Shown: positions 15,327-24,545 of the stretch, one piece after another
Layout: every line of letters begins with the position of its first letter
How positions within the stretch are numbered: position 1 is the stretch's first letter
DNA from: Limnochorda sp. L945t
Lineage (GTDB): Bacteria; Bacillota; Limnochordia; Limnochordales; Geochordaceae
Reading direction: 5' to 3'
DNA length: 64,000 bases
Assembly: GCF_035593305.1 (NCBI RefSeq)
Contig: NZ_CP141615.1
Coordinates: 1,240,001-1,304,000 of the forward strand
The notes under the pieces: generated by a model
The model's input: only the letters and a program-made list of their open reading frames with translations
Told to the model about the DNA's origin: nothing
Databases searched by the model: none
Position numbers and translations under genes: made by a program

Positions 15327-15540
15327 GGTCTCCCCCCCACGCTTCCATCCCGCACCGGTCCCCGACGCGGTGGGACGCCCCTCGGTGGGGCGCACTCAAC
15401 ATGTTCTCTAGGCAGCGTTAACACCCTGCTGACCGTGGCAACCCGCTACGCGAAAGAGGCAAAAAGGGGAGGGGCTCGCTCTTCCCTCCCCTGCCGGGCG
15501 GTGACCCACGGGATGGCGCCCCGTCGACGCCGGGTGCCGC

Positions 15541-16014
15541 TCAGGGCGTGCCGACACCCAGCGCGCCGGCCAGGGCGGCCACGACGATGGCGAGCGCTCC
15601 CCGCCAGCCGGCCGCTCCCCATCCTATCACGGCCACGGTGTCGGGCACCGGCGGAGACGCCGCAGTGCTCAGGGCCACCCACGCCGCCAGCGCGCTCAGG
15701 AGCATGCCCACCCCGCCTCCGCACAGCAGGCCGGCGTGGCCGGCAAGGCGCCCCGAGACCCACCCGCCGAGGGCGGCGGTCCCGTAAGCGCCTGCCAGGT
15801 AAAGCCACTCCGGTACGACCAGCATCCAGCCCGAGCGCTGCAGAGTGCCCAGGACGACGGCCGCTGCCATGCACCCGACCAGAGCGACCGCGCTTCCCGC
15901 CAGGATGGCCCCCGCCACGGGCATGCCACCGGCCGCCTGGTGGGCGCCTGCCGTGCCCCGGGCTGCTCCGCCGCCCACGCGCCGTCCTGCGGGCACCCAA
16001 GAACCCGCCCCCAC
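15541..16014 (-). CDS. Small membrane protein, TIGR04086-like
   Basis: A 157-residue protein with four hydrophobic segments and a glycine-rich pattern (TAALGGWVSGRLAGHAGLLCGGGVGML) that recalls the TIGR04086 (YrzE) family found in spore-forming Bacillota, for which no function is known. GTG 16014 follows GGGAGGTGG. It stands between the oxidase operon and the EF-G-like gene and could be co-transcribed with the latter. The family assignment is tentative. Confidence 0.6.
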   Translation of the reverse strand: MGAGSWVPAGRRVGGGAARGTAGAHQAAGGMPVAGAILAGSAVALVGCMAAAVVLGTLQRSGWMLVVPEWLYLAGAYGTAALGGWVSGRLAGHAGLLCGGGVGMLLSALAAWVALSTAASPPVPDTVAVIGWGAAGWRGALAIVVAALAGALGVGTP

Positions 16015-16098
16015 AGGGCCACCTCCCGGGTCAGCCTATGCCCGGAGCGGCAGCTCCCATGACGGCCTCCTCCCGGCTTGCCTGGCGGCCTGCCGGCG

Positions 16099-18204
16099 TC
16101 ACGCACCCTGGCGTTCTTTCTGGGCGGCTTCGATCACCTGCTGGGCGATGGGTGCGGGGACCTCCTCGTAGTGGTCGAACTCCGTCTTGAAGCGCCCCCG
16201 GCCCTGGGTAATGGAGCGCAGGTCGACCGCGAAACGGAACATCTCGGCCATGGGGGCCTGCGCCCGGATCACCCGCAGCGAGTCGCGCGCCTCCATGCCG
16301 AGGATACGCCCTCGCTTCTTGTTGAGCTCGGCGATGACGTCGCCCATGGCCGCCTCGGGGACCTCGACCTCGACCGAGAGGATGGGCTCCAGCAGGACGG
16401 GGTTGGCCTCCATGAAGGCCTTCTTGAACGCCATGGAGGCGGCTATCTTGAAGGCCATTTCGGAGGAGTCGACCGGGTGGTACGAACCGTCGTAGAGGGC
16501 GACCTGGATGTCGACCACCGGGTAGCCGGCCAACACACCCTCGGCGCAGGTCTCCCGGACTCCCTTCTCGACCGCAGGGATGTACTGTCGAGGCACCGCT
16601 CCGCCGAAGATACGATCCACGAACTCGAAGCCCTTGCCCGGCTCCAGCGGAGCGAGCTCGAGGAAGACGTGGCCGTACTGCCCGCGCCCGCCGGTCTGCT
16701 TCTTGTACTTGCCCTCGGCTTTCTGGGTACTCCGGATCGTCTCCCGGTACGGCACCCGCGGGGGCACGAGCTCGACTTCGACGCCGAACTTCTTTTGCAG
16801 ACGGCTGGTCATGACCTCCAGGTGGAGCTCGCCCATCCCGGAGATCAGAATCTGCCCCGTTTCCCCCGACTTTTCGACCCGGACGCTCGGGTCCTCTTCT
16901 GCCAGGCGGGCCAACCCCGACGAGATCTTGTCCTCGTCGCCCCGGCTCTTGGGATGCACGGCCATGGTCAGCACCGGCTCGGGGAACCGGATGCCGGGCA
17001 GCCGCAGCTGCGCGTCCCTGGCCGTGAGCGTGTCGCCCGTACCCGTCTCCTGCAGCTTGGCCACCGAACCGATCTCGCCGGGGCCCAGCTCTTCCACCGC
17101 CAGCTGCTCCTTGCCTCGAGGCACGAAAAGCTGGCCGATGCGCTCGTCCCTGCCCCGCTGGGGGTTGTAGACGCTGGAGTCGCTGCGGATGGCGCCAGAG
17201 TATACCCGGAACAAGTTGAGCCGGCCCACGTAGGGGTCCGAGATGGTCTTGAAGACCAGGGCATACAGCGGTCCATCGGCCCGCGCTCGGTGTCGCACGA
17301 CCTCCCCGCTCTTCGCGTCCAGCAGCACTACGTCGCCCGCATCCTCGGGAGAGGGCAGGAGGTCGACCAGCAGGCGCATGAACCGGCGCACCCCGGCCCC
17401 TCGGGTCGCCGAGCCGCACGCCACAGGGGTCAGCGTGCCCTGGTGCACGGCATGGCGCAGCGCCCGGCGCATCTCCTCGGGCTCGATGGGCTGCTCCTCC
17501 AGGAACTTGGCGGTCAGCTCGTCGTCGGTCGCCGCGACCGCCTCGACCAGCCGGTCGCGCCACGTAGCCGCCTGCTCCTGCCACTCGGCGGGGATGTCGG
17601 ACGGCTCCTCCCCGAACCCCTTCGGCGAGACGCGATACGCTTTCATCTCGACCAAATCGATGATCCCCTGGAAGTGCTCCGCCTCTCCCATGGGGATCTG
17701 CACCGCCACGACCCGGGTGCCGTACAGCTGGTGGAGCTGGTCGAAGGTGCGGCCGAAGCTCGCGTTCTCCCGGTCCATCTTGTTGACGAAGCACAGCCGC
17801 GCCACCGGGCGCCCGCCCTCGTACGGGTGCTCCGCCATCGCCCAGACCTGTTCCGAGCCGACCTCCACGCCCTGTGGGGCTGAGAGCACCAGCACAGCGC
17901 CCTCGACCACCCGCAGGCTCCCCACGACCTCGGCCGCGAAGTCGAAGTACCCGGGAGTGTCCACCACGTTGAGGCGGTGCCCCTCCCACTCCACGGCTGC
18001 GACCGCGGCCTGGATGCTGATGTGCCGGCGCACTTCCTCCGGGTCGTAGTCGGTGGCCGCGGTCCCCTGGTCCACACTGCCCAACCGGCTCGTGGATCCG
18101 CTTACGAAAAGCATGGCCTCCGCCAGCGACGTCTTGCCGGCTCCCCCGTGCCCGATCAGAGCTACGTTACGGATCCGCTCGGCTGCCACTCGTTGCACTG
18201 CCAC
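16099..18204 (-). CDS. Elongation factor G-like GTPase
   Basis: A 701-residue translational GTPase of the EF-G-like group. The G1 loop reads GHGGAGKT (residues 18-25), as in the EF-G2-like branch rather than canonical EF-G (which has AHIDAGKT), and NVVDTPGYFDF and VNKMDRE form G3 and G4. Domains II to V follow, including the GGRGQYGHV loop of domain IV and ASMAFKKAF. Members of this branch are not essential and their exact role in translation is unsettled. No typical EF-G partner genes (rpsL, rpsG, tuf) are nearby, which supports a paralogue. Confidence 0.88.
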   Translation of the reverse strand: MAVQRVAAERIRNVALIGHGGAGKTSLAEAMLFVSGSTSRLGSVDQGTAATDYDPEEVRRHISIQAAVAAVEWEGHRLNVVDTPGYFDFAAEVVGSLRVVEGAVLVLSAPQGVEVGSEQVWAMAEHPYEGGRPVARLCFVNKMDRENASFGRTFDQLHQLYGTRVVAVQIPMGEAEHFQGIIDLVEMKAYRVSPKGFGEEPSDIPAEWQEQAATWRDRLVEAVAATDDELTAKFLEEQPIEPEEMRRALRHAVHQGTLTPVACGSATRGAGVRRFMRLLVDLLPSPEDAGDVVLLDAKSGEVVRHRARADGPLYALVFKTISDPYVGRLNLFRVYSGAIRSDSSVYNPQRGRDERIGQLFVPRGKEQLAVEELGPGEIGSVAKLQETGTGDTLTARDAQLRLPGIRFPEPVLTMAVHPKSRGDEDKISSGLARLAEEDPSVRVEKSGETGQILISGMGELHLEVMTSRLQKKFGVEVELVPPRVPYRETIRSTQKAEGKYKKQTGGRGQYGHVFLELAPLEPGKGFEFVDRIFGGAVPRQYIPAVEKGVRETCAEGVLAGYPVVDIQVALYDGSYHPVDSSEMAFKIAASMAFKKAFMEANPVLLEPILSVEVEVPEAAMGDVIAELNKKRGRILGMEARDSLRVIRAQAPMAEMFRFAVDLRSITQGRGRFKTEFDHYEEVPAPIAQQVIEAAQKERQGA

Positions 18205-18353
18205 GTCCCCCTACTGCCCGGGCCTGACCCCCCGCAGGGAAACGCTCCCTGCACCCATCGAGCCAGGGCCGCCGTCTCGGCGCCTAGGCCGACTTCGCCG
18301 CATTCTTTCGGCGATCCTGCTCGAGCAGGCCCCGTGCCGTCCCGCTCGCGGGC

Positions 18354-19064
18354 TCAAGCGGAGGCCGCCTGGAGCTCCGCCAGCGCGCGCTGAACCATCT
18401 GGAGGTCTTGCCACGCCATCGGCTTTTTCGACGGGTCCCGCAACAGCGCCGCCGGGTGAAACGTGACGAGGTACCGGATGCCGTCTCGCACGTACCAGCG
18501 TCCCCGTAGGGACGAGATGGAGCCTCTCGGCTCCACCAGCTGCCGGGCTGCGGTGGCCCCCAGGCACAGGACGATGGAAGGGTGGATGAGCTCGATCTGG
18601 CGGCGCAAGTTGGGCCAGCACGCGGCCATCTCGTCGGGGGTAGGCACCCGGTTGTTGGGAGGGCGGCACTTCACGACGTTGGCGATGTACACGTCCCGCC
18701 GGCTGAGCCCGATGGCCGCCAGCATGCGGTCCAGCAGCTGGCCGGCAGGCCCGACGAATGGCCTGCCGGTCTCGTCTTCGACCTGGCCGGGCCCTTCTCC
18801 CACCAGCATCAGGCGCGCCCGGGGGTGACCTTCTCCGAAGACCACCTGGGTACACGTCGCCCGCAGGCCGCAACGGGTACATCCCTTGACGATGGCCTCG
18901 AGCGCCTGCAGGTCACGCGCTCCCGACAGCCGTCGCACCCAGTCGTCGCTCGCAGCGGGCGGACGATCGGGAGCCGGCTCCGGGTGACCGGTCGTGGGTG
19001 CGGCTCCCCGCGCCCCGGCATCCTCTCCCCCGAACAACGAGAGCTGCTCCGCCCGGTGTGACAC
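18354..19064 (-). CDS. Uracil-DNA glycosylase, family 4
   Basis: A 236-residue DNA repair enzyme that excises uracil from DNA. It shows the family 4 iron-sulfur cysteines (GCTRCGL near residues 62-65, VVKCRPP, and AACWPNL), the catalytic loop GEGPGQVEDETGRPFVGPAGQLLDRML and the C-terminal FHPAALLR. The N-terminal 45 residues are a low-complexity lead. GTG 19064 is chosen with AAGGAGG 9 bases before it; GTG 19070 is also possible. These thermostable-type glycosylases are common in high-temperature bacteria. Confidence 0.92.
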   Translation of the reverse strand: MSHRAEQLSLFGGEDAGARGAAPTTGHPEPAPDRPPAASDDWVRRLSGARDLQALEAIVKGCTRCGLRATCTQVVFGEGHPRARLMLVGEGPGQVEDETGRPFVGPAGQLLDRMLAAIGLSRRDVYIANVVKCRPPNNRVPTPDEMAACWPNLRRQIELIHPSIVLCLGATAARQLVEPRGSISSLRGRWYVRDGIRYLVTFHPAALLRDPSKKPMAWQDLQMVQRALAELQAASA

Positions 19065-19119
19065 GGTCACCGGCCTCCTTGCCTTCGCATGGATCCGGGC
19101 CCGGCAAGGCCCGGGCTCG

Positions 19120-19422
19120 TCAATCCCGCCGCACCTCGAAGTCCGGGTATCGGCCGCTCGCCACCTCGGAGGCCTGTGTGACCCGGATGACCCTGGAGCC
19201 CGGCGGCCCCTTGCGCACGCACTCGACCAGCTCTTCGAGGGCGGAGTCCGGTCCCTCGGCCCAGACCTCGACCGACCCGTCGGGGAGGTTGCGCACCCAG
19301 CCCACGAGGCCGAGCCGCCGGGCCTCCCGGCGCGTGAAATCCCGAAAGCCGACACCCTGCACCCGACCGAACACCTGCAACCGAACCGCCTTCGCGCCGC
19401 TACCGCCCGTCACCCTGGTCAT
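19120..19422 (-). CDS. acyP: Acylphosphatase
   Basis: A 100-residue enzyme that hydrolyses carboxyl-phosphate bonds. The catalytic arginine Arg27 lies in GRVQGVGFRDFTRREA and the catalytic Asn45 in GWVRNLPDG; the spacing is exactly as in the family. The ATG overlaps the stop of the upstream gene (ATGA). The first 10 residues are a short extension compared with the usual 90-residue length. Confidence 0.95.
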   Translation of the reverse strand: MTRVTGGSGAKAVRLQVFGRVQGVGFRDFTRREARRLGLVGWVRNLPDGSVEVWAEGPDSALEELVECVRKGPPGSRVIRVTQASEVASGRYPDFEVRRD

Positions 19423-20990
19423 CCCCCCGCCACCGGCCAGGGAGAGCGCAGGGTCAGGCGCCGGCGGGCGATGTCGTAGGCCACGGCCCAGCCCAGGGGC
19501 CGCAGCACCTCGAACGGCGCGTACAGGATGCCCCGGGCCGCGTCGAACTCCGGCGCCACCGGCAGGTCCACGCTGGACCGGTCCCCGTGCGCCAGGGGGA
19601 GGTCGGCATACAGGCGAACCACGCTCGTGCCTGCCTGGAGTACAGCATGGCGCGAGGCCGGCTCGTGCCTGATGGAGACCGGCACGAACTGCCCCAGCTG
19701 TGTCACGTCCACGAGCGGCAAGTCTCCCGACCACTGCACGTGGATGCCCGGGCCGAGCCCCATCTCCCGGCCGTCCACGGAGATCACCAGGAAGTTGGGA
19801 GAGACCTGGCCGAGCACGTCCAGCTGCCCGCCGGGACGCACCACGAGGAGCTCGCGGGTCGGCCGGCGCACGAACCCGGGGGATGCCCCGACCCACGTCG
19901 CCGACGCAATCCACGTGAGCTGGTCGCCCACCACCCGCACCATCTGCAACCCTGAAGGACCCGCCCCCTCCAGGACGAGCGGCGCGGCCGTGCTCGCGGG
20001 CGGCGGGCCCACGACGCTCCCCCTCACCCATCGCAGGCGCAGGCGCTGGTCGGGGTCGAAGGCCCGCTGCGCGACGACCAGGCTGCCGGCATCCCACCGA
20101 TACGCGTAGACGAGCGAACGATCCGTCACCGCCACGATCCTGGCGCTGCTCGAGCCGTCCGGCGCGGGTACGACGGTCAGGGCAGTGACGGCGCCCCAGG
20201 GATAGGATTCCGCGACGGCCTGGAGCCCCAGCGCACCCCTCCAGCGGTAGACGCGCAAAGCGCCACCCTGCTCGCCCGTCACCACTTCGGCGATACCGTC
20301 CCCGTCGAGGTCGCCCGCCGCGACGGTTCGCACCCGCACCCCCGGCTTGCTGCGCCACAGCCGCCGGTAACCCCCGCCGGCCGCCGCGCTGAACAGGAAC
20401 AGCTCGTCGTTGCCGTTGAGGGCCAGGATCTCCAGGGGAGGGGGGCCGTCCAGTTCCGCGGCGACGACCTGCCGCGCCTCGCCGAAAAGGTAGCCCGAAA
20501 CGGGTACGACGACCGGCCGCTCTGATGCGATGGCCCGGATCACCGTGAGGGATCCTGCTCCCCCGGACCCCACGACCAGGTCCGGCTGCCCCGTCCTCTC
20601 GAGGCTGGCGACCGTAAGCGCCGTGACCCCCGAGGGCAGCCCGAGCTTGAAGCTCTCGACCCACCGGTAGTCGCTCGTAAACCGTCCGACCTCGACCCGA
20701 TCCCGCCACCCGATGGCGAGGAGCCCCCCGCCGGCATCCACCTCTGCCAGGGCCTGGACACCGGAGAGCACTTCGGTGGCGATGCGCACGTACGCCACCG
20801 GGTTGGCGGGCGGGAGGATGGCGGGGCTGGGCGCCGGTGTCACCGGCTGCTGGGCCTGTCCTCCCACGGCCCAGAGCACGGTCATGGTCCATCCGACCGC
20901 CGCGAGGACCGGCCACCGCCGCCACCACTTCGCGGGTGTCCCCACCGAGATGCCTCCCGGACCGCGTGGATTCTGTCTTGGAGGCGGCAT
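19419..20990 (-). CDS. Exported FG-GAP/VCBS repeat protein with copper amine oxidase-like C-terminal domain
   Basis: A 523-residue protein with a signal peptide or anchor at about residues 27-46. The middle is a series of beta-propeller-like repeats with FG-GAP calcium motifs, the clearest being AGDLDGDGIAEVVTG near residue 236. The last 110 residues look like the copper amine oxidase N-terminal-like domain that is common in spore formers (VRLYADLPLAHG ... YAPFEVLRPLGWAVAYD). It is likely at the cell surface and may bind carbohydrate or protein; no enzyme motif is visible. Confidence 0.7.
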   Translation of the reverse strand: MPPPRQNPRGPGGISVGTPAKWWRRWPVLAAVGWTMTVLWAVGGQAQQPVTPAPSPAILPPANPVAYVRIATEVLSGVQALAEVDAGGGLLAIGWRDRVEVGRFTSDYRWVESFKLGLPSGVTALTVASLERTGQPDLVVGSGGAGSLTVIRAIASERPVVVPVSGYLFGEARQVVAAELDGPPPLEILALNGNDELFLFSAAAGGGYRRLWRSKPGVRVRTVAAGDLDGDGIAEVVTGEQGGALRVYRWRGALGLQAVAESYPWGAVTALTVVPAPDGSSSARIVAVTDRSLVYAYRWDAGSLVVAQRAFDPDQRLRLRWVRGSVVGPPPASTAAPLVLEGAGPSGLQMVRVVGDQLTWIASATWVGASPGFVRRPTRELLVVRPGGQLDVLGQVSPNFLVISVDGREMGLGPGIHVQWSGDLPLVDVTQLGQFVPVSIRHEPASRHAVLQAGTSVVRLYADLPLAHGDRSSVDLPVAPEFDAARGILYAPFEVLRPLGWAVAYDIARRRLTLRSPWPVAGG

Positions 20991-21027
20991 CCCTGCGAGC
21001 CGCCCTGGCCGGAGCCCACGCGCTTCA

Positions 21028-21056
21028 TTGACCCGTGAGCGCAGGTGTGCTATCGT
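21028..21056 (+). promoter_or_regulatory. tRNA-Pro promoter
   Basis: TTGACC (21028-21033) and TATCGT (21051-21056) with a 17-base spacer, ending 10 bases before the tRNA. Confidence 0.65.
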
Positions 21057-21066
21057 AAGGACGCTT

Positions 21067-21144
21067 CGGGGCGTGGCGCAGCTTGGCTAGCGCGCTACCT
21101 TGGGGTGGTAGAGGTCCCGGGTTCAAGTCCCGGCGCCCCGACCA
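21067..21144 (+). tRNA. tRNA-Pro (anticodon GGG)
   Basis: The acceptor CGGGGCG pairs with CGCCCCG, the anticodon stem CTACC/GGTAG encloses loop TTGGGGT with anticodon GGG, the T arm reads GGGTTCAAGTCCC, and CCA is encoded at 21142-21144. It ends 12 bases from the convergent lysC gene. Confidence 0.95.
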
Positions 21145-21156
21145 TTTCTCTTGCCG

Positions 21157-22410
21157 TCAGGCCTGCGAGGCTTCGACCGCCTCCGACTCCGCTTCGTGGG
21201 CGCCCAGACCGAAGGCGTCGTGGACCGCCCGGACGGCCCGATCCAGGTGCTGTTCGTCGATGAGGCAGGAGACCTTGATCTCGGAGGTCGAGATGGCCTG
21301 GATGTTGATGCCTTCGGCGGCCAGCGCCCCGAACATCCTGGCGGCCACGCCCGGATTGCTCACCATGCCGGCTCCCACGATGGAGACCTTGCCCACCGTC
21401 GCGTCGTGACGGACGTCGTCCGTGCCCAGCTCGGAGGCGACCCGCCGGACGATGGCGAGGGTCTGGTCGAGGTCGGTCCGGGCGACGGTGAAGAGCAGGT
21501 CCGTCGTGTGCTGCTGTTTGGCGGTCTGGACGATCATGTCCACGTTGATGCCGAGGGCCGCCAGCTCCGAGAAGAGCCGGTGGGCCACCCCCGGGCGGTC
21601 CGGCACGTCGATGATGACGATCTTGGCGACGTTGCGGTCATGCGTCACGCCCGTGACCACCATCGCCTTCTCGAGATTGGCCTCCGCAACCACTCGCGTT
21701 CCCTCCCGGTCATGGAAGCTCGAGCGCACGTGGATGACAACGCCGTACTGCGCGGCCAGTTCGACCGAGCGAGGCTGCAGCACCACGGCTCCCAGGCTCG
21801 CCATCTCCAGCATCTCGCCGTACGAGATGACCGGCAGCAGGCGGGCCGAGGGAACCACCCGGGGGTCGGCCGTGTACACCCCGTCGACGTCGGTGTAGAT
21901 CTCGCACTCGTCCGCCTGGATGGCCGCCGCCAGGGCTACCGCCGTGGTGTCCGAACCCCCTCGCCCCAACGTGGTGATGTCCATCGACTCCGTCACGCCC
22001 TGGAACCCCGCCACCACCACCACTCTCCCGGCGTCGAGCTCCTGGTGGAGCCGGGCCGTGGAGATACGGCGGATACGGGCCCGGGTGAAGACCCCGTCGG
22101 TCTGGATGCCCACCTGGGAGCCTGTCAGCGAGATGGCCGGCACCCCCATGTCCTGGAGCGCCATGGCCACGAGGGCGATGGAGACCTGCTCGCCGGTGGA
22201 CAGTAGCATGTCCAGCTCGCGGCGAGGCGGCTGAGCCGTCACCTGGCGTGCGAGCTCGATGAGCTGGTCGGTGGTGTGGCCCATGGCCGAAACCACCACG
22301 ATCACCCGGTGGCCGCCGTGATAGCGATCGGCGATCCGCCGCGCCACGTGGCGGATCCGCTCGGGCGTGGCGACGGAAGTACCCCCGAATTTCTGTACCA
22401 ACAAGCCCAT
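21157..22410 (-). CDS. lysC: Aspartate kinase
   Basis: A 417-residue enzyme that phosphorylates aspartate, the first step to lysine, threonine and methionine. The kinase domain begins with VQKFGGTSVATPERI, contains FQGVTESMDITTLGRGGSDTTA, and is followed by two ACT regulatory domains (VIIDVPDRPGVAHRLFSELA and VSIVGAGMVSNPGVAARMF). The presence of ACT domains suggests feedback control by lysine and/or threonine. It is the last gene of hom-thrC-thrB-lysC and starts 3 bases after thrB, so an independent leader such as a lysine riboswitch is excluded. Confidence 0.96.
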   Translation of the reverse strand: MGLLVQKFGGTSVATPERIRHVARRIADRYHGGHRVIVVVSAMGHTTDQLIELARQVTAQPPRRELDMLLSTGEQVSIALVAMALQDMGVPAISLTGSQVGIQTDGVFTRARIRRISTARLHQELDAGRVVVVAGFQGVTESMDITTLGRGGSDTTAVALAAAIQADECEIYTDVDGVYTADPRVVPSARLLPVISYGEMLEMASLGAVVLQPRSVELAAQYGVVIHVRSSFHDREGTRVVAEANLEKAMVVTGVTHDRNVAKIVIIDVPDRPGVAHRLFSELAALGINVDMIVQTAKQQHTTDLLFTVARTDLDQTLAIVRRVASELGTDDVRHDATVGKVSIVGAGMVSNPGVAARMFGALAAEGINIQAISTSEIKVSCLIDEQHLDRAVRAVHDAFGLGAHEAESEAVEASQA

Positions 22411-22413
22411 GAC

Positions 22414-23424
22414 CTACCCCGTTCCCTGCCTCTCTCCACCGTAACCGAGCGTCTTGACTCGGACTCCTTCGGCGGCCGGCTGCAGCGTCATTCGCCGGGC
22501 CGCCTCCCCACGCGACGCGAAAGCCCGCACCATGGCCCTTCCCACCTCGTCGGCCAGGTGAGGCCGGCTGAAGGCCAGCACCGAGGGACCTGCACCGCTC
22601 AACGCCGCGCCAAACGCCCCTGCCTGCAGGGCTGCCTCCATCGCCTCGTCCAGCCCGGGCACGAGCGCCCGCCGGTACGGCTGATGCAGGCGGTCAGAGG
22701 CCATCGCCTCCTTCAGCGCCTCCCACCTTCCCGTGGTGAGGGCCGCGAGCGTCAGCGCACAGCCGCCCACGCTGGCCACGGCCTCACCGAAGGCAACGCC
22801 GGTCGGCAAGGCTCGCCGGGCAGCCTCGGTGGGCAGCTGCCGCTGCGGTACGGCGACGACCGCCACGAGTTCGCCCCTCGGCATGGGGACGCGAATCGCC
22901 TCCACCCGCTCGCCGTACCGCGCGCAGGCCACCAGGCCCCCGAGCGCGGCGGCCGCCGCGTTGTCGGCGTGCCCTTCCATGGACGCCGCCATGTCGAGCA
23001 GGCGCCGGTATGCGAGCGGGGTTCCGCAGAGGGCGTTGGCTGCCCACAGTCCCCCCACGGCGGCGGCGGCGCTGGACCCCAGGCCCGCCGCGAGCGGGAT
23101 GAGGTTCTCTTCCTCGAGGCTGACCGCGCGCCCCACTGCCCACGACGGCGGCTCGATGGCCTCGAAAAGCCGGAGGGCGGCCTGCCAGACCCGATTGGAT
23201 GCATCCGTGGGGAGCCCGCCGGCCCCCTCCCCGAGCACCTGGGCCGATACGAGGCGCGGGGGCCACGCCGGCGCCTGTGGGCCCGGCGCGTCCACCCACC
23301 GGAGCACCACCCGCACCCGCAGCTCCAACGCCATGGCCAACGTGTCGAAGCCGGGCCCCAGGTTGGCAGTGGAGGCCGGTACCTCCGCCACCGCTGCTTC
23401 GACGGGAGGACGGCCCTGGTTCAT
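22414..23424 (-). CDS. thrB: Homoserine kinase
   Basis: A 336-residue GHMP-family kinase that phosphorylates homoserine on the threonine branch. VPASTANLGPGFDTLAMAL at the N-terminus, the ATP loop PLAAGLGSSAAAAVGG (about 110-125) and FGAALSGAGPSVLAF near the C-terminus are the three GHMP motifs. ATG 23424 overlaps the thrC stop (ATGA). It is about 30 residues longer than Bacillus ThrB. Confidence 0.94.
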   Translation of the reverse strand: MNQGRPPVEAAVAEVPASTANLGPGFDTLAMALELRVRVVLRWVDAPGPQAPAWPPRLVSAQVLGEGAGGLPTDASNRVWQAALRLFEAIEPPSWAVGRAVSLEEENLIPLAAGLGSSAAAAVGGLWAANALCGTPLAYRRLLDMAASMEGHADNAAAAALGGLVACARYGERVEAIRVPMPRGELVAVVAVPQRQLPTEAARRALPTGVAFGEAVASVGGCALTLAALTTGRWEALKEAMASDRLHQPYRRALVPGLDEAMEAALQAGAFGAALSGAGPSVLAFSRPHLADEVGRAMVRAFASRGEAARRMTLQPAAEGVRVKTLGYGGERQGTG

Positions 23425-24545
23425 GCAACGGGCTCCTCCGGCGCAGCGTGCGACGGGACGGTGGCGCCCAGCAGGGCTGCCACCTCCTCGAGCCGGCTGG
23501 TCACCCGCACCACCTGGCCGGGCCTGCCCATCCGGGCGGCCCGGTCGGGATCCTTCAGCCCGGAGCCCGTGAGGACGCAGACGATAGGCCTCGAAGCGTC
23601 CCGGAAGTAGCCGGCTCTCGCCAGTTGCGCCACGCCTGCCACGCTCGCCGCCGACGCCGGCTCGCAGAAGATGCCCTCCCGCTGGGCGAGCTCCTGCTGG
23701 GCCTCCAGGATGGCCCGGTCCGAAACGGCGGCGATGACTCCCCCCGACTCGTCCCGCGCCCGGATCGCCCCCTGCCAGCTCGCCGGGCGGCCGATGCGGA
23801 TGGCGGTGGCCACCGTCTCTGGACGGCTCACCGGCCGTCCCAACACCAGGGGAGCCGCTCCTTCCGCCTGGAAGCCCAGCATGATCGGGCGAGAGGAGAT
23901 GCGGCCGGCCTCGTGGTACTGCGTGAAGCCCATCCAGTAGGCGGTGATGTTGCCGGCGTTGCCGACGGGGATGGCGAGGTAGGCTGGCGCCTCTCCCAGC
24001 ACGTCGCACACCTCGAACGCGGCCGTCTTCTGGCCTTCCAGGCGGGCGGGGTTGACCGAGTTGACCAGCTCGACCTCGAGCCGGCTCGCCATCTCCCGTA
24101 CCAGAGCGAGCGCCTGGTCGAAGTTGCCGTCGACCTGGGCGACCCGCGCCCCGCACGCAATGGCCTGGGCCAGCTTGCCGCCCGCCACGGCCCCTTCCGG
24201 CAGCACCACCAGCGCCTCCAGCCCGGCCCGGGCGGCGTACGCGGCCGCCGAAGCGGCCGTGTTGCCGGTCGAGGCGCAGACGACGGCCTTGCGCCCGCGA
24301 TGGGCAGCCAGCGAGACCGCCACGGTCATCCCCCGGTCCTTGAAAGAGCCCGTAGGGTTTTGCCCCTCCACCTTCACGAAGAGGGGGGCCCGCAGTCCGA
24401 GGGCGCGCTCGATGCTCGGCACGCGCAGCAGAGGGGTGTCGCCCTCGCCCAACGAGACCTCGGGGAGGCCGGCAGGCAGGGCCAGCCACTCCCGGTATCG
24501 CGCCAGCACCCCTCGTGGGGCGGGCGTCCGTGGGGCAGGCGTCAC
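23421..24545 (-). CDS. thrC: Threonine synthase
   Basis: A 374-residue PLP enzyme that converts O-phosphohomoserine to threonine. The PLP lysine is Lys69 in PTGSFKDRG; ASTGNTAASAAAYAARAG binds the phosphate and VGNAGNITAYWMGF lies in the active site. GTG 24545 shares its last bases with the hom stop (GTGA). Length and motifs match the short Bacillus-type class. Confidence 0.95.
   Translation of the reverse strand: MTPAPRTPAPRGVLARYREWLALPAGLPEVSLGEGDTPLLRVPSIERALGLRAPLFVKVEGQNPTGSFKDRGMTVAVSLAAHRGRKAVVCASTGNTAASAAAYAARAGLEALVVLPEGAVAGGKLAQAIACGARVAQVDGNFDQALALVREMASRLEVELVNSVNPARLEGQKTAAFEVCDVLGEAPAYLAIPVGNAGNITAYWMGFTQYHEAGRISSRPIMLGFQAEGAAPLVLGRPVSRPETVATAIRIGRPASWQGAIRARDESGGVIAAVSDRAILEAQQELAQREGIFCEPASAASVAGVAQLARAGYFRDASRPIVCVLTGSGLKDPDRAARMGRPGQVVRVTSRLEEVAALLGATVPSHAAPEEPVA

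Noticed and set aside
22411-22413. Lysine riboswitch in front of lysC
   Set aside because: lysC starts 3 bases after thrB, and the operon leader before hom is only about 40 bases long.
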